Assembly: GCA_964523675.1 (NCBI GenBank)
Contig: CAZFZT010000093.1
Coordinates: forward strand, 1 to 11,479
Source of the DNA: CAZFZT01 sp964523675
GTDB taxonomy: Bacteria > Planctomycetota > Phycisphaerae > Phycisphaerales > SM1A02
Direction: 5' to 3'
Length of the DNA stretch: 11,479 nucleotides
The translations under genes were made by a program, and so were the position numbers. The notes under the pieces are model-generated. The model worked only from the letters and a program-made list of their open reading frames with translations. It was not told where the DNA came from and did no database searches. Below, piece by piece: positions 1 to 6,054 of the stretch (positions within the stretch are counted from its first letter, which is position 1; every line of letters begins with the position of its first letter).

Positions 1-179
1 GAGATGGGCGTGTCGATGATGCGGCGCTCGCCGAACTCATCGAGCATGCCGCGCGACACTTTGTATGCGCCGTTGTACTGCGCGACTTCCTCGCCCATGA
101 GAAAGATGCGCGGATCATCGCGCATGCACTCGGACATTGCTTCGCGAAGGGCATCTCGGAATTCAATTTCGCGGGGCAT
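1..179 (-). CDS. pdhB: Pyruvate dehydrogenase E1 component, beta subunit (5' end only)
   Basis: Reading the minus strand from the ATG at 179-177 gives 59 residues with no stop before the window edge. They begin MPREIEFRDALREAMSECM and continue with the near-invariant E1-beta block around residues 28-44 (LMGEEVAQYNGAYKVSRG), then the start of the conserved RIIDTPI segment. E1 beta pairs with E1 alpha to form the thiamin-diphosphate active site that decarboxylates pyruvate for acetyl-CoA synthesis in the cytoplasm. The gene lies 87 bp downstream of pdhA on the same strand, the usual order, so the two are probably cotranscribed. There is no Shine-Dalgarno before the ATG; the leader is instead CU-rich because of the heptamer repeats. 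The C-terminal three quarters or more of the protein is outside the window. A branched-chain 2-oxoacid dehydrogenase beta subunit is a less likely alternative. Confidence 0.93.
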   Translation of the reverse strand, partial: MPREIEFRDALREAMSECMRDDPRIFLMGEEVAQYNGAYKVSRGMLDEFGERRIIDTPI

Positions 180-183
180 TGAA

Positions 184-225
184 AGGAGTTAGGAGTGAGG
201 AGTTAGGAGTCAGGGGTTAGGAGTT
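184..225. repeat. Heptamer tandem repeat, 6 copies, between pdhA and pdhB
   Basis: Six consecutive 7-bp units are visible: AGGAGTT, AGGAGTG, AGGAGTT, AGGAGTC, AGGGGTT, AGGAGTT. Only one unit departs from the AGGAGT core. The array fills about half of the 87-bp gap between the pdhA stop and the pdhB start and ends four bases from the pdhB ATG. In the pdh transcript (minus strand) the unit reads as repeated AACTCCT, so the pdhB leader is CU-rich and has no ribosome-binding site. Confidence 0.9.
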
Positions 226-266
226 AGAAAGGAACGGCCGCTTGCGGCTTAGCGCGGTTGCACAGT

Positions 267-1397
267 TCAACCTTCGTCCGGATCGCCTTCTTTGGACGTT
301 TGGACGTTCGGACGTTTGGACGTTTCATCAAGCATCTGAGGCAGACTTGTGCCGCGGTACGGCCCCCACTCGTGGGTGTACACATCGGTGTACAACTCCT
401 CGATCGGCGGCAGCGGCGACTCGTCGGCCCACTTCATCGCCTCGCGAACCTCGCTGCGCACCTCTGTGACGAGAGCATCGTACGCGTCCTGTGACATTTC
501 GCCCTCATCGATCAGCGCCTTTGCGAGTTTGTCGATCGGGTCGTCCTGCTCGTATTGCTGTTCCTCCTCCTTCGTGCGGTACTTGCGCGGGTCGGACATC
601 GAGTGCCCCTTGAAGCGGTATGTGCGCATGTCCACAAAGACCGGCCGCGAGGTCTCACGGCAGCGATCCACGATCGGCTTCATGCCGTCGTAAACGCTCA
701 GCACATCCATGCCCTCAACGACCGCGCTCTCCATGCCGTACGCTTTCGCCTTCACCGTGATCTCGTGGCCCATGGTGGTTCCGCGACTGATGGCGGTGCC
801 CATTGAGTAGCCGTTGTTCTCGCAGATGAAGATGATGGGCAAATCGAGCAGGCCGGCAAGGTTGAACGCTTCGTGGAACGCGCCTTGATTGATCGCGCCA
901 TCGCCGAAGAAGCACAACGTCACGCGATCCGACTTGCCGCTGCCGATGACTTCATCTTCGTATTTGGTCGCAAACGCGAGGCCGGTGCCGACGGGAATCT
1001 GCGCGCCGACGATGCCATGCCCACCGAACATGTTGTTGGCCTTGTCGAAGAGGTGCATGGAGCCGCCCTTGCCTTTCGCGCAGCCGCCAATCTTGCCGTA
1101 CATCTCGGCCATGGCATATCTCGCATCCATGCCGCGCGCCAGCGCATGGCCGTGGTCGCGGTAGGCGGTGATGATCGGGTCGCGATGTTCGACCGCCGCT
1201 GTGCAACCAACCGCAACCGCTTCCTGGCCGATATACACATGGCAAAAGCCGCCGATCTTTCGATCCTGATACGCCTGCATGCAGCGGACCTCGAACTCGC
1301 GGATGAGCAGCATGTCGCGCAGCCATTTGCGCCGGGTCTCGGCCGGCAGCTGCATGGCCGGGCTCTTCTTCGGTGGTGCGGTGGTCGTCGTGGACAT
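267..1397 (-). CDS. pdhA: Pyruvate dehydrogenase E1 component, alpha subunit
   Basis: The product is 376 residues, normal for this family. With E1 beta it performs the thiamin-diphosphate-dependent decarboxylation of pyruvate and the reductive acetylation of lipoyl-E2. The ThDP/Mg2+ motif starts with GDG at residues 165-167 and closes with ENN at 193-195. The loop YRFKGHSMSDP at 260-270 is the E1-alpha phosphorylation-loop region. The block GFCHVYIGQEAVAVG near residues 50-64 is also diagnostic. I start at the ATG at 1397 (MSTTTTAPPKK). The frame stays open to a TTG at 1454, but those 19 residues are arginine-rich and unlike the family, and a -10-like TACACT lies at 1416-1411. No Shine-Dalgarno is visible, and the mRNA may be nearly leaderless. 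The C-terminus (KRPNVQTSK and after) is written by an octamer repeat. A branched-chain E1 alpha is possible, but the motifs favour pyruvate. Confidence 0.95.
   Translation of the reverse strand: MSTTTTAPPKKSPAMQLPAETRRKWLRDMLLIREFEVRCMQAYQDRKIGGFCHVYIGQEAVAVGCTAAVEHRDPIITAYRDHGHALARGMDARYAMAEMYGKIGGCAKGKGGSMHLFDKANNMFGGHGIVGAQIPVGTGLAFATKYEDEVIGSGKSDRVTLCFFGDGAINQGAFHEAFNLAGLLDLPIIFICENNGYSMGTAISRGTTMGHEITVKAKAYGMESAVVEGMDVLSVYDGMKPIVDRCRETSRPVFVDMRTYRFKGHSMSDPRKYRTKEEEQQYEQDDPIDKLAKALIDEGEMSQDAYDALVTEVRSEVREAMKWADESPLPPIEELYTDVYTHEWGPYRGTSLPQMLDETSKRPNVQTSKEGDPDEG
294..325. repeat. Octamer tandem repeat, 4 copies, inside the pdhA 3' end
   Basis: Four 8-bp units lie head to tail: GGACGTTT, GGACGTTC, GGACGTTT, GGACGTTT. 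On the coding strand these read as AAACGTCC-type units and encode the last stretch of PdhA (TSKRPNVQTSK). Since 8 is not a multiple of 3, gaining or losing one unit would shift the frame of the final residues. The segment lies beyond the conserved E1-alpha fold. Confidence 0.9.
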
Positions 1398-1409
1398 GGG
1401 GAAACGCAA

Positions 1410-1504
1410 CAGTGTACGCGGGAAGCGGGCGGCTGTGCGCATCAGGGTTGCCAAAGCCCACGGATTTCAAGCCGTGGGCGTCGGCGACGACCTGCCGTAC
1501 ACTG
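1410..1504. promoter_or_regulatory. Divergent pdhA / moaB promoter region with mirrored -10-like boxes
   Basis: CAGTGTAC at 1410-1417 and GTACACTG at 1497-1504 form an 8-bp inverted pair. Each presents TACACT, a 4-of-6 match to the -10 hexamer, towards its own gene: minus strand 1416-1411 for pdhA (ATG at 1397) and plus strand 1498-1503 for moaB (ATG at 1511). Starts of transcription 6-8 bases downstream would give very short or no leaders. I find no convincing -35 box, so this is tentative. Confidence 0.3.
1456..1479. repeat. 8-bp perfect hairpin in the divergent pdhA/moaB gap
   Basis: GCCCACGG at 1456-1463 is the exact reverse complement of CCGTGGGC at 1472-1479, with an 8-nt spacer. There is no T-tract on either side and the two flanking genes diverge, so it is not placed as a terminator. 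It could be a REP-like dispersed repeat or an operator-type dyad. Only one copy occurs in the window. Confidence 0.6.
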
Positions 1505-1510
1505 CGGCAC

Positions 1511-2053
1511 ATGACATCGTCCGAATCCACGCGCGCACATGAAGCCGCTGCTGCGCAGCATGCCGCCGCTCAGGGCGTCCGCTGCGCTGTCCTGACGGTC
1601 TCGGACACCCGAACGCCAGAGACCGATAAGAGTGGCGATCTCATCGCCGAACTGCTGGATGAAGCGGGGATGAGCACGGTTGACCGCGCGCTCGTGCCCG
1701 ATGATCCGCCAGTCATTTGCAAGAAACTCCAGCAGTGGCTCGCTGACAAGGCCATCGATGCCATTCTTTGCACCGGCGGAACCGGCATCGCGAGGCGCGA
1801 TACAACCGTCGAAGTTGTCCGCTCGCTGCTCGTGGCTGAACTTGAAGGATTCGGCGAGTTGTTCCGAATGCTGAGCTGGGACGAAGTCGGAGCGGCGGCG
1901 ATGTTGAGCCGGGCCGTTGCCGGTCTTTCCGATTCAGCGTCAGGCGGCACGTTCATCTTCGCCATGCCCGGATCGGTGAACGCTGTTCAAACCGCCATGA
2001 CGAAACTGATTGTGCCGCAATTGCCGCATCTTGTGTGGGAGCGTAGCCGGTAG
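1511..2053 (+). CDS. moaB: MoaB/Mog-family molybdenum cofactor protein (molybdopterin adenylyltransferase type)
   Basis: The product is 180 residues. It has the MoCF-binding fold of MoaB/MogA, which binds molybdopterin and, in active members, adenylates it before molybdate insertion in the cytoplasm. The fold opens with CAVLTVSDTRTPETDKSG (25-42). The nucleotide/pterin loop TGGTGIARRD lies at 88-97, with an acidic residue at D97. The block LEGFGELFRMLSWDEVG at 111-127, followed by SRAVAG and FAMPGS (150-155), is closer to MoaB than to MogA. The start at 1511 is chosen because the upstream 46 codons of open frame overlap the pdhA 5' region and show no family similarity; residues 1-22 are still a poorly conserved Ala/Gln-rich tail. 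No Shine-Dalgarno precedes the ATG. The gene stands alone, with no other Moco gene in the window. Confidence 0.9.
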   Translation: MTSSESTRAHEAAAAQHAAAQGVRCAVLTVSDTRTPETDKSGDLIAELLDEAGMSTVDRALVPDDPPVICKKLQQWLADKAIDAILCTGGTGIARRDTTVEVVRSLLVAELEGFGELFRMLSWDEVGAAAMLSRAVAGLSDSASGGTFIFAMPGSVNAVQTAMTKLIVPQLPHLVWERSR

Positions 2054-2065
2054 CGCCGAGTGACC

Positions 2066-2150
2066 AAAAAGCCAGTTTAGCCGCGACGCGCAGCGGAGCG
2101 CTGCTTGAGGATGCCACCGAGTCGCGCTCCGCTGCGCGTCGCGGCTAAAC
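2066..2150 (-). terminator. 27-bp perfect inverted repeat with T-tract; probable terminator for the threonine aldolase gene
   Basis: Bases 2075-2101 are the exact reverse complement of 2124-2150, with a 22-nt loop. On the minus strand the stem is followed after four bases by TTTTT (2070-2066), so it can act as an intrinsic terminator for the aldolase transcript that ends at 2179. On the plus strand no T-tract follows, although a stem this long could still stop moaB transcription. The arm length and GC-rich sequence are beyond a usual terminator and suggest a mobile palindromic repeat; its core is found again inside rsmA (6490-6506). Confidence 0.75.
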
Positions 2151-2178
2151 GGGAGGATATGCCCCGTTCTCCGGAGCG

Positions 2179-3237
2179 TTACATGTCGCCAAGTGCGCGG
2201 CGGAGGTCCGCCGTGAACCGTCGCACGTCTTCTTCAGTCGTGTCGAAACTGCACATGAGCCGCGCCAATTGGCCGCGCGGACTGACGACCTGGTAGTAGC
2301 CGTGACCGGCACGGGCAAGCGCCTGGTTGACCTCGCGCGGCAGGGCGACAAAGACGCCGTTGGACTCGACTTCATACGCCGGCTCAATGCTCAGCGCCCG
2401 CAGCCCTTCCTCCATGAACTGCGCCATCGCATTCGCATGACTTGCATGGCGCAGCCAAGCGCCGTCCCTGAGCACAGCCGTGAACGGCGCGGCCAGAAAC
2501 CGGTGCTTGCTCAACAGATGCCCGTGACTCATCCGGTGAAACGGAAATGATCGCACGGCCTCCTCATACACAGCGCCATCATCCTGCCGGAACAGCAACA
2601 CCGCTTCACCAAGCGCAAGGCCGTTCTTGGTTCCTCCGAAACTCAGCGCATCGACGCCTGCCTCGACGGTGAGTTCGCGCGAATCGCACTGAAGATGTGC
2701 CACGGCATTGGCGAACCTCGCCCCGTCCATGTGCACGCGGTAGCCGGCACCGTGCGCAACCTCGCAGAGCGCGCGTACCTCGGTTGGTGTGTACACCGTG
2801 CCGAACTCGGTCGGATTGGAAATCGTCAGGACGCCCGGCTGCGGCTGGTGAACGTCGCCGCGCGACTTCCGCGCCGCCTTCGCCACATCGTCAGGCGTCA
2901 ACTTCGAATCTGTCACGAAAATCGGCGCGATGCGGCACTGCGCGATCCGCTCCGGCGCGGTCGATTCATCGCTGTTGCAGTGGCTGTTGATATGACAGAT
3001 CACGTCCTGCCACGGCCGGGTCAGCGAGGCAATCGCCAGCGTGTTCGCCGCAGTACCGGTGGCGACGAAGAAGACAGCGGCGTCCTTGCCGAAGATGGCG
3101 CGGAACGCATCGACGGCTTCCGCCGTGAACTCATCATCGCCGTAGCCAACACGATGGGAGCCGTCGGCTGCGCAGGTGATGCCGGCCAGCGCTTCAGGAC
3201 AAAGCCCGGCGTTATTGTCGCTACGAAAGGTGCGCAT
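2179..3237 (-). CDS. ltaE: Low-specificity L-threonine aldolase family (PLP beta-eliminating lyase)
   Basis: The product is 352 residues, typical of the fold-type I aldolases that cleave L-threonine or L-allo-threonine to glycine and acetaldehyde. The N-terminus FRSDNNAGLCPEAL (4-17) matches the family opening FRSDN. A glycine-rich PLP phosphate loop VATGTAANTLA lies at 58-68. MDGARFANAVA at 170-180 holds the Asp (D171) that contacts the PLP ring nitrogen. SFGGTKNG at 199-206 carries the Schiff-base lysine K204. The usual HINVDE-type stretch appears as HINSHCNSDESTAPE (82-96). The ATG at 3237 is the natural start because the family motif begins three residues in. arsR lies 98 bp upstream on the same strand, so the two may share a transcript. 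Aldolase substrate preference, or another beta-eliminating activity, cannot be told from sequence. Confidence 0.88.
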   Translation of the reverse strand: MRTFRSDNNAGLCPEALAGITCAADGSHRVGYGDDEFTAEAVDAFRAIFGKDAAVFFVATGTAANTLAIASLTRPWQDVICHINSHCNSDESTAPERIAQCRIAPIFVTDSKLTPDDVAKAARKSRGDVHQPQPGVLTISNPTEFGTVYTPTEVRALCEVAHGAGYRVHMDGARFANAVAHLQCDSRELTVEAGVDALSFGGTKNGLALGEAVLLFRQDDGAVYEEAVRSFPFHRMSHGHLLSKHRFLAAPFTAVLRDGAWLRHASHANAMAQFMEEGLRALSIEPAYEVESNGVFVALPREVNQALARAGHGYYQVVSPRGQLARLMCSFDTTEEDVRRFTADLRRALGDM

Positions 3238-3335
3238 CCGGCAGATGATAATGCAGCGGCTGCACTGCGCAATGACCGCGCATCAACGTCGTGCGACGAC
3301 GCCTCACCTTTCTGAACGGTCGTCTTCAGCGATCG

Positions 3336-3755
3336 TCAGACACCAGCGCCGGCTGCAGTTCCGTCCGCGATTCGGTCGTCCACAGGCGGCTGCGCCGGGT
3401 CGTACCCGTTGCAGAAGCGCAGCTCAACCGGACCGCTGGCAACGGTCAACCCGCCGCATTCATCGAGGTTTGTCACTGTCTCCGGGTTAAGGGAGTAGAA
3501 GACCTGCTTCCCGTCGCGCCGATTGTTGACCAGGCGGAAGGTCCGCAGCAGGCCGAGGTGATGGCTGACGGTGGGCTGGGCCAGGCCGAGTTTCTCGCAA
3601 AGGGTCGTAACGTTCATCGGCCCGCTCTGAAGCAGGCCGAGCAGTCGCAGTCTGGTCGGGTCAGCGAGGATACGCATGATGCCAACCGCGTTGTCGACAG
3701 GATCAGTCGTTGGCACGGGCTCGTCAATCATTGATGATTCCTTCCTCTTTTCCAT
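3336..3755 (-). CDS. ArsR-family winged-helix transcriptional regulator
   Basis: The product is 139 residues. It contains a winged helix-turn-helix typical of ArsR/SmtB proteins: IMRILADPTRLRLLGLLQSG (26-45), recognition region LCEKLGLAQPTVSHHLGLLR (52-71), and the wing NNRRDGKQVFYSL (77-89). The single Cys in the recognition region (C53) is not the paired CxC of arsenic/cadmium sensors; two further Cys (C100, C115) lie in a C-terminal tail that ends in a disordered-looking stretch. The inducer is therefore unknown. Two starts are possible: ATG at 3755 with GGGGAG just upstream, and ATG at 3731 with AGGAAGGA upstream; I chose the first. It precedes the threonine aldolase gene on the same strand and diverges from the AbgT transporter, so either is a candidate target. 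Dimeric DNA binding and autoregulation are expected from the family, not shown here. Confidence 0.88.
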   Translation of the reverse strand: MEKRKESSMIDEPVPTTDPVDNAVGIMRILADPTRLRLLGLLQSGPMNVTTLCEKLGLAQPTVSHHLGLLRTFRLVNNRRDGKQVFYSLNPETVTNLDECGGLTVASGPVELRFCNGYDPAQPPVDDRIADGTAAGAGV

Positions 3756-3785
3756 AAGTTCTCCCCGGACGAGCAGCGTCTAACG

Positions 3786-3794
3786 AATGTACCA
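3786..3794 (-). promoter_or_regulatory. Possible extended -10 promoter of arsR
   Basis: On the minus strand TGGTACATT has the TGn extended -10 pattern followed by a 4-of-6 -10 match. It is placed so that transcription would start about 24 bases before the ATG at 3755, leaving room for the GGGGAG ribosome site. No good -35 box is visible. Confidence 0.35.
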
Positions 3795-3839
3795 CACAAA
3801 CTGCTCATCAGATGCCGTTTATGCGGAAAAAATTTATTC

Positions 3840-3916
3840 GCGCGGTTTCACCGCGCTCCAGCAGGACCGTGAGCCATTTATACGCAGGTGAACGTGGGCC
3901 GGACGTTTCTCCGGCC
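3840..3916. other. Two short hairpins in the 298-bp arsR/abgT intergenic region
   Basis: The divergent gap 3756-4053 holds no gene I can support. It contains GCGCGG/CCGCGC (3840-3845 and 3851-3856, 5-nt loop) and GGCCGGA/TCCGGCC (3897-3903 and 3910-3916, 6-nt loop), plus an A/T-rich patch AAAAAATTTATT at 3827-3838. There is no T-tract after either stem. They could be operators or parts of a leader RNA, but I see no direct evidence of function. Confidence 0.4.
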
Positions 3917-3971
3917 GCGGGTGAGGAGTGTAGGCCTCAAGCAGGGTGCTCTGCGGGCCAGCATCCATCGC

Positions 3972-4003
3972 TTGATTTCGCGCGGGCGCAGTTTCGATAC
4001 AAT
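3972..4003 (+). promoter_or_regulatory. Possible promoter of the AbgT transporter gene
   Basis: TACAAT at 3998-4003 is a 5-of-6 match to the -10 consensus. TTGATT at 3972-3977 is a 4-of-6 match to -35, but the spacing of 20 bases is longer than usual. The -10 box lies 50 bases before the ATG at 4054. Confidence 0.35.
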
Positions 4004-4053
4004 CGCCGCCGGATCGAATCAGCGCCTCGAACGCCAGCACAAGGAAACCGCGC

Positions 4054-5925
4054 ATGAGCGACCTGCCGCCGACCTCACCGACCTCCATTTCGCCGACCCC
4101 GCCGGATGGCGGTTCAAGCCGCCGGGGCGTCCTCGATTGGATCGAATGGATCGGCAACACACTGCCCGATCCGATCACGCTCTTTGCGATCGGCGCAGTG
4201 ATCGTCATGGCGCTGTCGTGGGTGGCGGATGCGGCGGGTTGGCATGTGGTGCAGAAGATGCCGCAGCCGGTGATGCAGCAGGTGCTGGATGAGAACGGGG
4301 AGCCAATCCTCGATCCTGAGACGGGCGAGCCGGTGACGGAAGTGGTGAAGGATGAGGCGGGCAAGCCGATTCTGGAGTGGAAGGAAACGGGCGAGGTGTT
4401 TCGGCCGCGAAGTCTGCTGAGCCGTGAAGGGATCAATTGGGCGTTCTTTAAGATGGTGGACAACTTTCGTCTGTTCCCACCACTGGGCGTGGTGCTTGTG
4501 GGCATGCTGGGGATCGGCGTGGCGGAGCGCACCGGCTTGCTTGCTGCCGCGCTGAAGGGATTCATGCTCACGCTGCGCGGCATATTGGAGACGGTCTCGC
4601 CGCGCGAATGGGGCCTGGCTGACAAGGTTCTCACCCCGGCGATGGTGTTCATCGGCGTGATGTCTTCGCTTGCGACGGATGCGGGCTACGTCGTCCTGCC
4701 GCCGCTTGCCGCCGCGCTCTACAAATCCGTCGGTCGATCTCCGCTTGCCGGACTTGCCGCTGTGTTTGCGGGCGTCTCGGCCGGATTCAGCGCGAACCTT
4801 GTGATTACAGGTCTTGAGCCGATGCTGGCGGAGCTCACGTACACGGGCAGCCGCATCATTGACCCGGGCTACCACATCAATCCCGCGTGCAACTTGTGGT
4901 TCATGATCGGCTCAACGTTTCTCATCACCATCACCGGCTGGATTGTGACTTCGTTCTTCGTCGAGCGTCGATTGAATCGACGTTTGCCCGAGGATGGCGG
5001 ACCCACGCCGCCGAGTCAAGATGAAATGGCGGAGCAGCAACTCAAGCGGAATGAAGTGCGCGGGCTTTTGTGGGCGGGTGCGGGATTGGCAATTTTCGCA
5101 GCGATTGCGCTGGCGCTCATCACCATTCCGGGCGCTCCGCTCTACACGTACACGATGGGTGATGCAAATGTCGTAGCGGAAGTGTGGACCGCGCCGGAAG
5201 TCGGCGCGGCGGTGCCTGATAACGCCGTTGTGCGCGATGACGGCACCGTGCTGGTGCCGAGCGAGCGCAAGTTCCATCGCTGGGTTGACGCCATCGTGCC
5301 GTTGTTGTTCTTCGGTTTCATCGTTCCCGGCATCTGTTACGGCCTCGCAAGCGGCGAGGTGAAGTCGGATAAGGATGTCGCCAAGCTGATGATCGAATCG
5401 ATGGCGGCGATGGCGCCGATCATCGTGCTCGCCTTTGTCGCAGGTCAGTTCATCGGGTACTTCGGGTACTCGAATCTCGATAAGATGCTGGCCATGGCTG
5501 GCGGCATGTGGCTCGGCCAGCAGGGCTTCACGCCCTACACGCTCATCGTCGCGTTCATTCTGGTGACGCTGCTGTTCAACATGTTCATGGGTTCGATGAG
5601 CGCGAAGTACACGCTCTTTGCTCCCATCTTCGTTCCCATGTTCATGATGGTCGGCATTGCGCCTGAACTCACCCAAGCCGCCTACCGCGTTGGTGATTCC
5701 GTGAGCAACATCATTACGCCGCTCAACGCGTACCTCATCATCATCCTTGTGTTCATGCAGAAGTACGTGCCGAAGGGCGGCATGGGTACGCTCATCGCCA
5801 CCATGTTCCCGTACACCGTCGTCTTCACCATCGTATGGACGATCTTCCTGCTCCTCTGGATGGGGACCGGCCGGTCGCTCGGTGTGGACGGCCCGCTGTG
5901 GTACGACATGAACGCGGCCGGCTGA
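4054..5925 (+). CDS. AbgT-family inner-membrane transporter, enlarged form
   Basis: The product is 623 residues, against roughly 510-520 for E. coli AbgT and MtrF. The family imports p-aminobenzoyl-glutamate or exports sulfonamide-type antimetabolites. It begins LDWIEWIGNTLPDPITLFAIG (27-47), an AbgT signature. It retains SLATDAGYVVLPPLAA with D209, FAGVSAGFSANL, SMSAKYTLFAPIFVPMFM (514-531) and YRVGDSVSNIITPLNAY (544-560) with R545. The numerous hydrophobic segments fit the polytopic fold. Extra length comes mainly from a soluble insert at about 68-120 with repeated GEPI/GKPI units (79-116), and from a segment at about 359-410. At 519 a Tyr replaces the Trp known as W400 in YdaH and W420 in MtrF; the Pro (+18) and Arg (+26) are in register. 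The start has AAGGAAA about eight bases upstream. It diverges from arsR. Substrate is not predictable. Confidence 0.9.
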   Translation: MSDLPPTSPTSISPTPPDGGSSRRGVLDWIEWIGNTLPDPITLFAIGAVIVMALSWVADAAGWHVVQKMPQPVMQQVLDENGEPILDPETGEPVTEVVKDEAGKPILEWKETGEVFRPRSLLSREGINWAFFKMVDNFRLFPPLGVVLVGMLGIGVAERTGLLAAALKGFMLTLRGILETVSPREWGLADKVLTPAMVFIGVMSSLATDAGYVVLPPLAAALYKSVGRSPLAGLAAVFAGVSAGFSANLVITGLEPMLAELTYTGSRIIDPGYHINPACNLWFMIGSTFLITITGWIVTSFFVERRLNRRLPEDGGPTPPSQDEMAEQQLKRNEVRGLLWAGAGLAIFAAIALALITIPGAPLYTYTMGDANVVAEVWTAPEVGAAVPDNAVVRDDGTVLVPSERKFHRWVDAIVPLLFFGFIVPGICYGLASGEVKSDKDVAKLMIESMAAMAPIIVLAFVAGQFIGYFGYSNLDKMLAMAGGMWLGQQGFTPYTLIVAFILVTLLFNMFMGSMSAKYTLFAPIFVPMFMMVGIAPELTQAAYRVGDSVSNIITPLNAYLIIILVFMQKYVPKGGMGTLIATMFPYTVVFTIVWTIFLLLWMGTGRSLGVDGPLWYDMNAAG

Positions 5926-5927
5926 AA

Positions 5928-6048
5928 CACAAGCCGGGGCAAAGCGCGGGGCTTGCGCCGCAAGGGCCAAGCGACGCCCCGGGTGGGATTGCATGCGCGC
6001 CTACCGTACCCCCACCCGGGCCGCCGCCTCGCTTTGGCCCGGCTTGTG
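5928..6048. repeat. Compound nested inverted-repeat element between abgT and rsmA
   Basis: Three dyads are nested in the 129-bp gap. The outer arms 5928-5946 and 6030-6048 pair over 19 bases with one mismatch (ACAAGCCGGG core). Inside lie CTTGCG/CGCAAG, a tight dyad around 5951-5963, and a perfect 10-bp stem CCCGGGTGGG (5978-5987) with CCCACCCGGG (6011-6020) and a 23-nt loop. Together they can fold as a branched, junction-like structure. It begins three bases after the abgT stop and ends six bases before the rsmA ATG, with no T-tract after it. It may be a MITE- or REP-like repeat or a structured leader for rsmA. Confidence 0.75.
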
Positions 6049-6054
6049 TGAGTC

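Noticed and set aside
184..325. CRISPR-like array around the pdhA/pdhB junction
   Set aside because: The units are 7 and 8 bp, contiguous, without spacers, so they are simple tandem repeats.
1398..1454. Upstream TTG/ATG extension of pdhA
   Set aside because: The 19 extra residues are Arg-rich, unlike other E1-alpha N-termini, and would place the start upstream of the -10-like box; 1397 is preferred.
1373..1510. 46-codon upstream extension of moaB
   Set aside because: It overlaps the pdhA 5' end and crosses the divergent hairpin; no residue in it resembles the MoaB family.
2695..3315. 206-codon plus-strand frame opposite the threonine aldolase
   Set aside because: It is antisense to a gene with intact PLP-enzyme motifs and shows only Arg/Ala/Val-rich random composition.
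3840..3916. Terminators in the arsR/abgT gap
   Set aside because: Both hairpins lie between diverging genes and have no T-tract, so termination is not a sensible role.
3812..4057. 81-codon plus-strand frame that ends in a 4-base ATGA overlap with the AbgT start
   Set aside because: The overlap looks like translational coupling, but the product is Arg/Ala-rich with no motif, the ATG has no ribosome site, and the frame runs through two hairpins and the likely abgT promoter.
4912..5994. Long minus-strand open frame (360 codons) across the second half of the AbgT gene
   Set aside because: It is His/Arg/Asp-rich, has no recognisable domain, and is fully antisense to a strongly conserved membrane protein gene; it is a shadow frame of GC-rich DNA.
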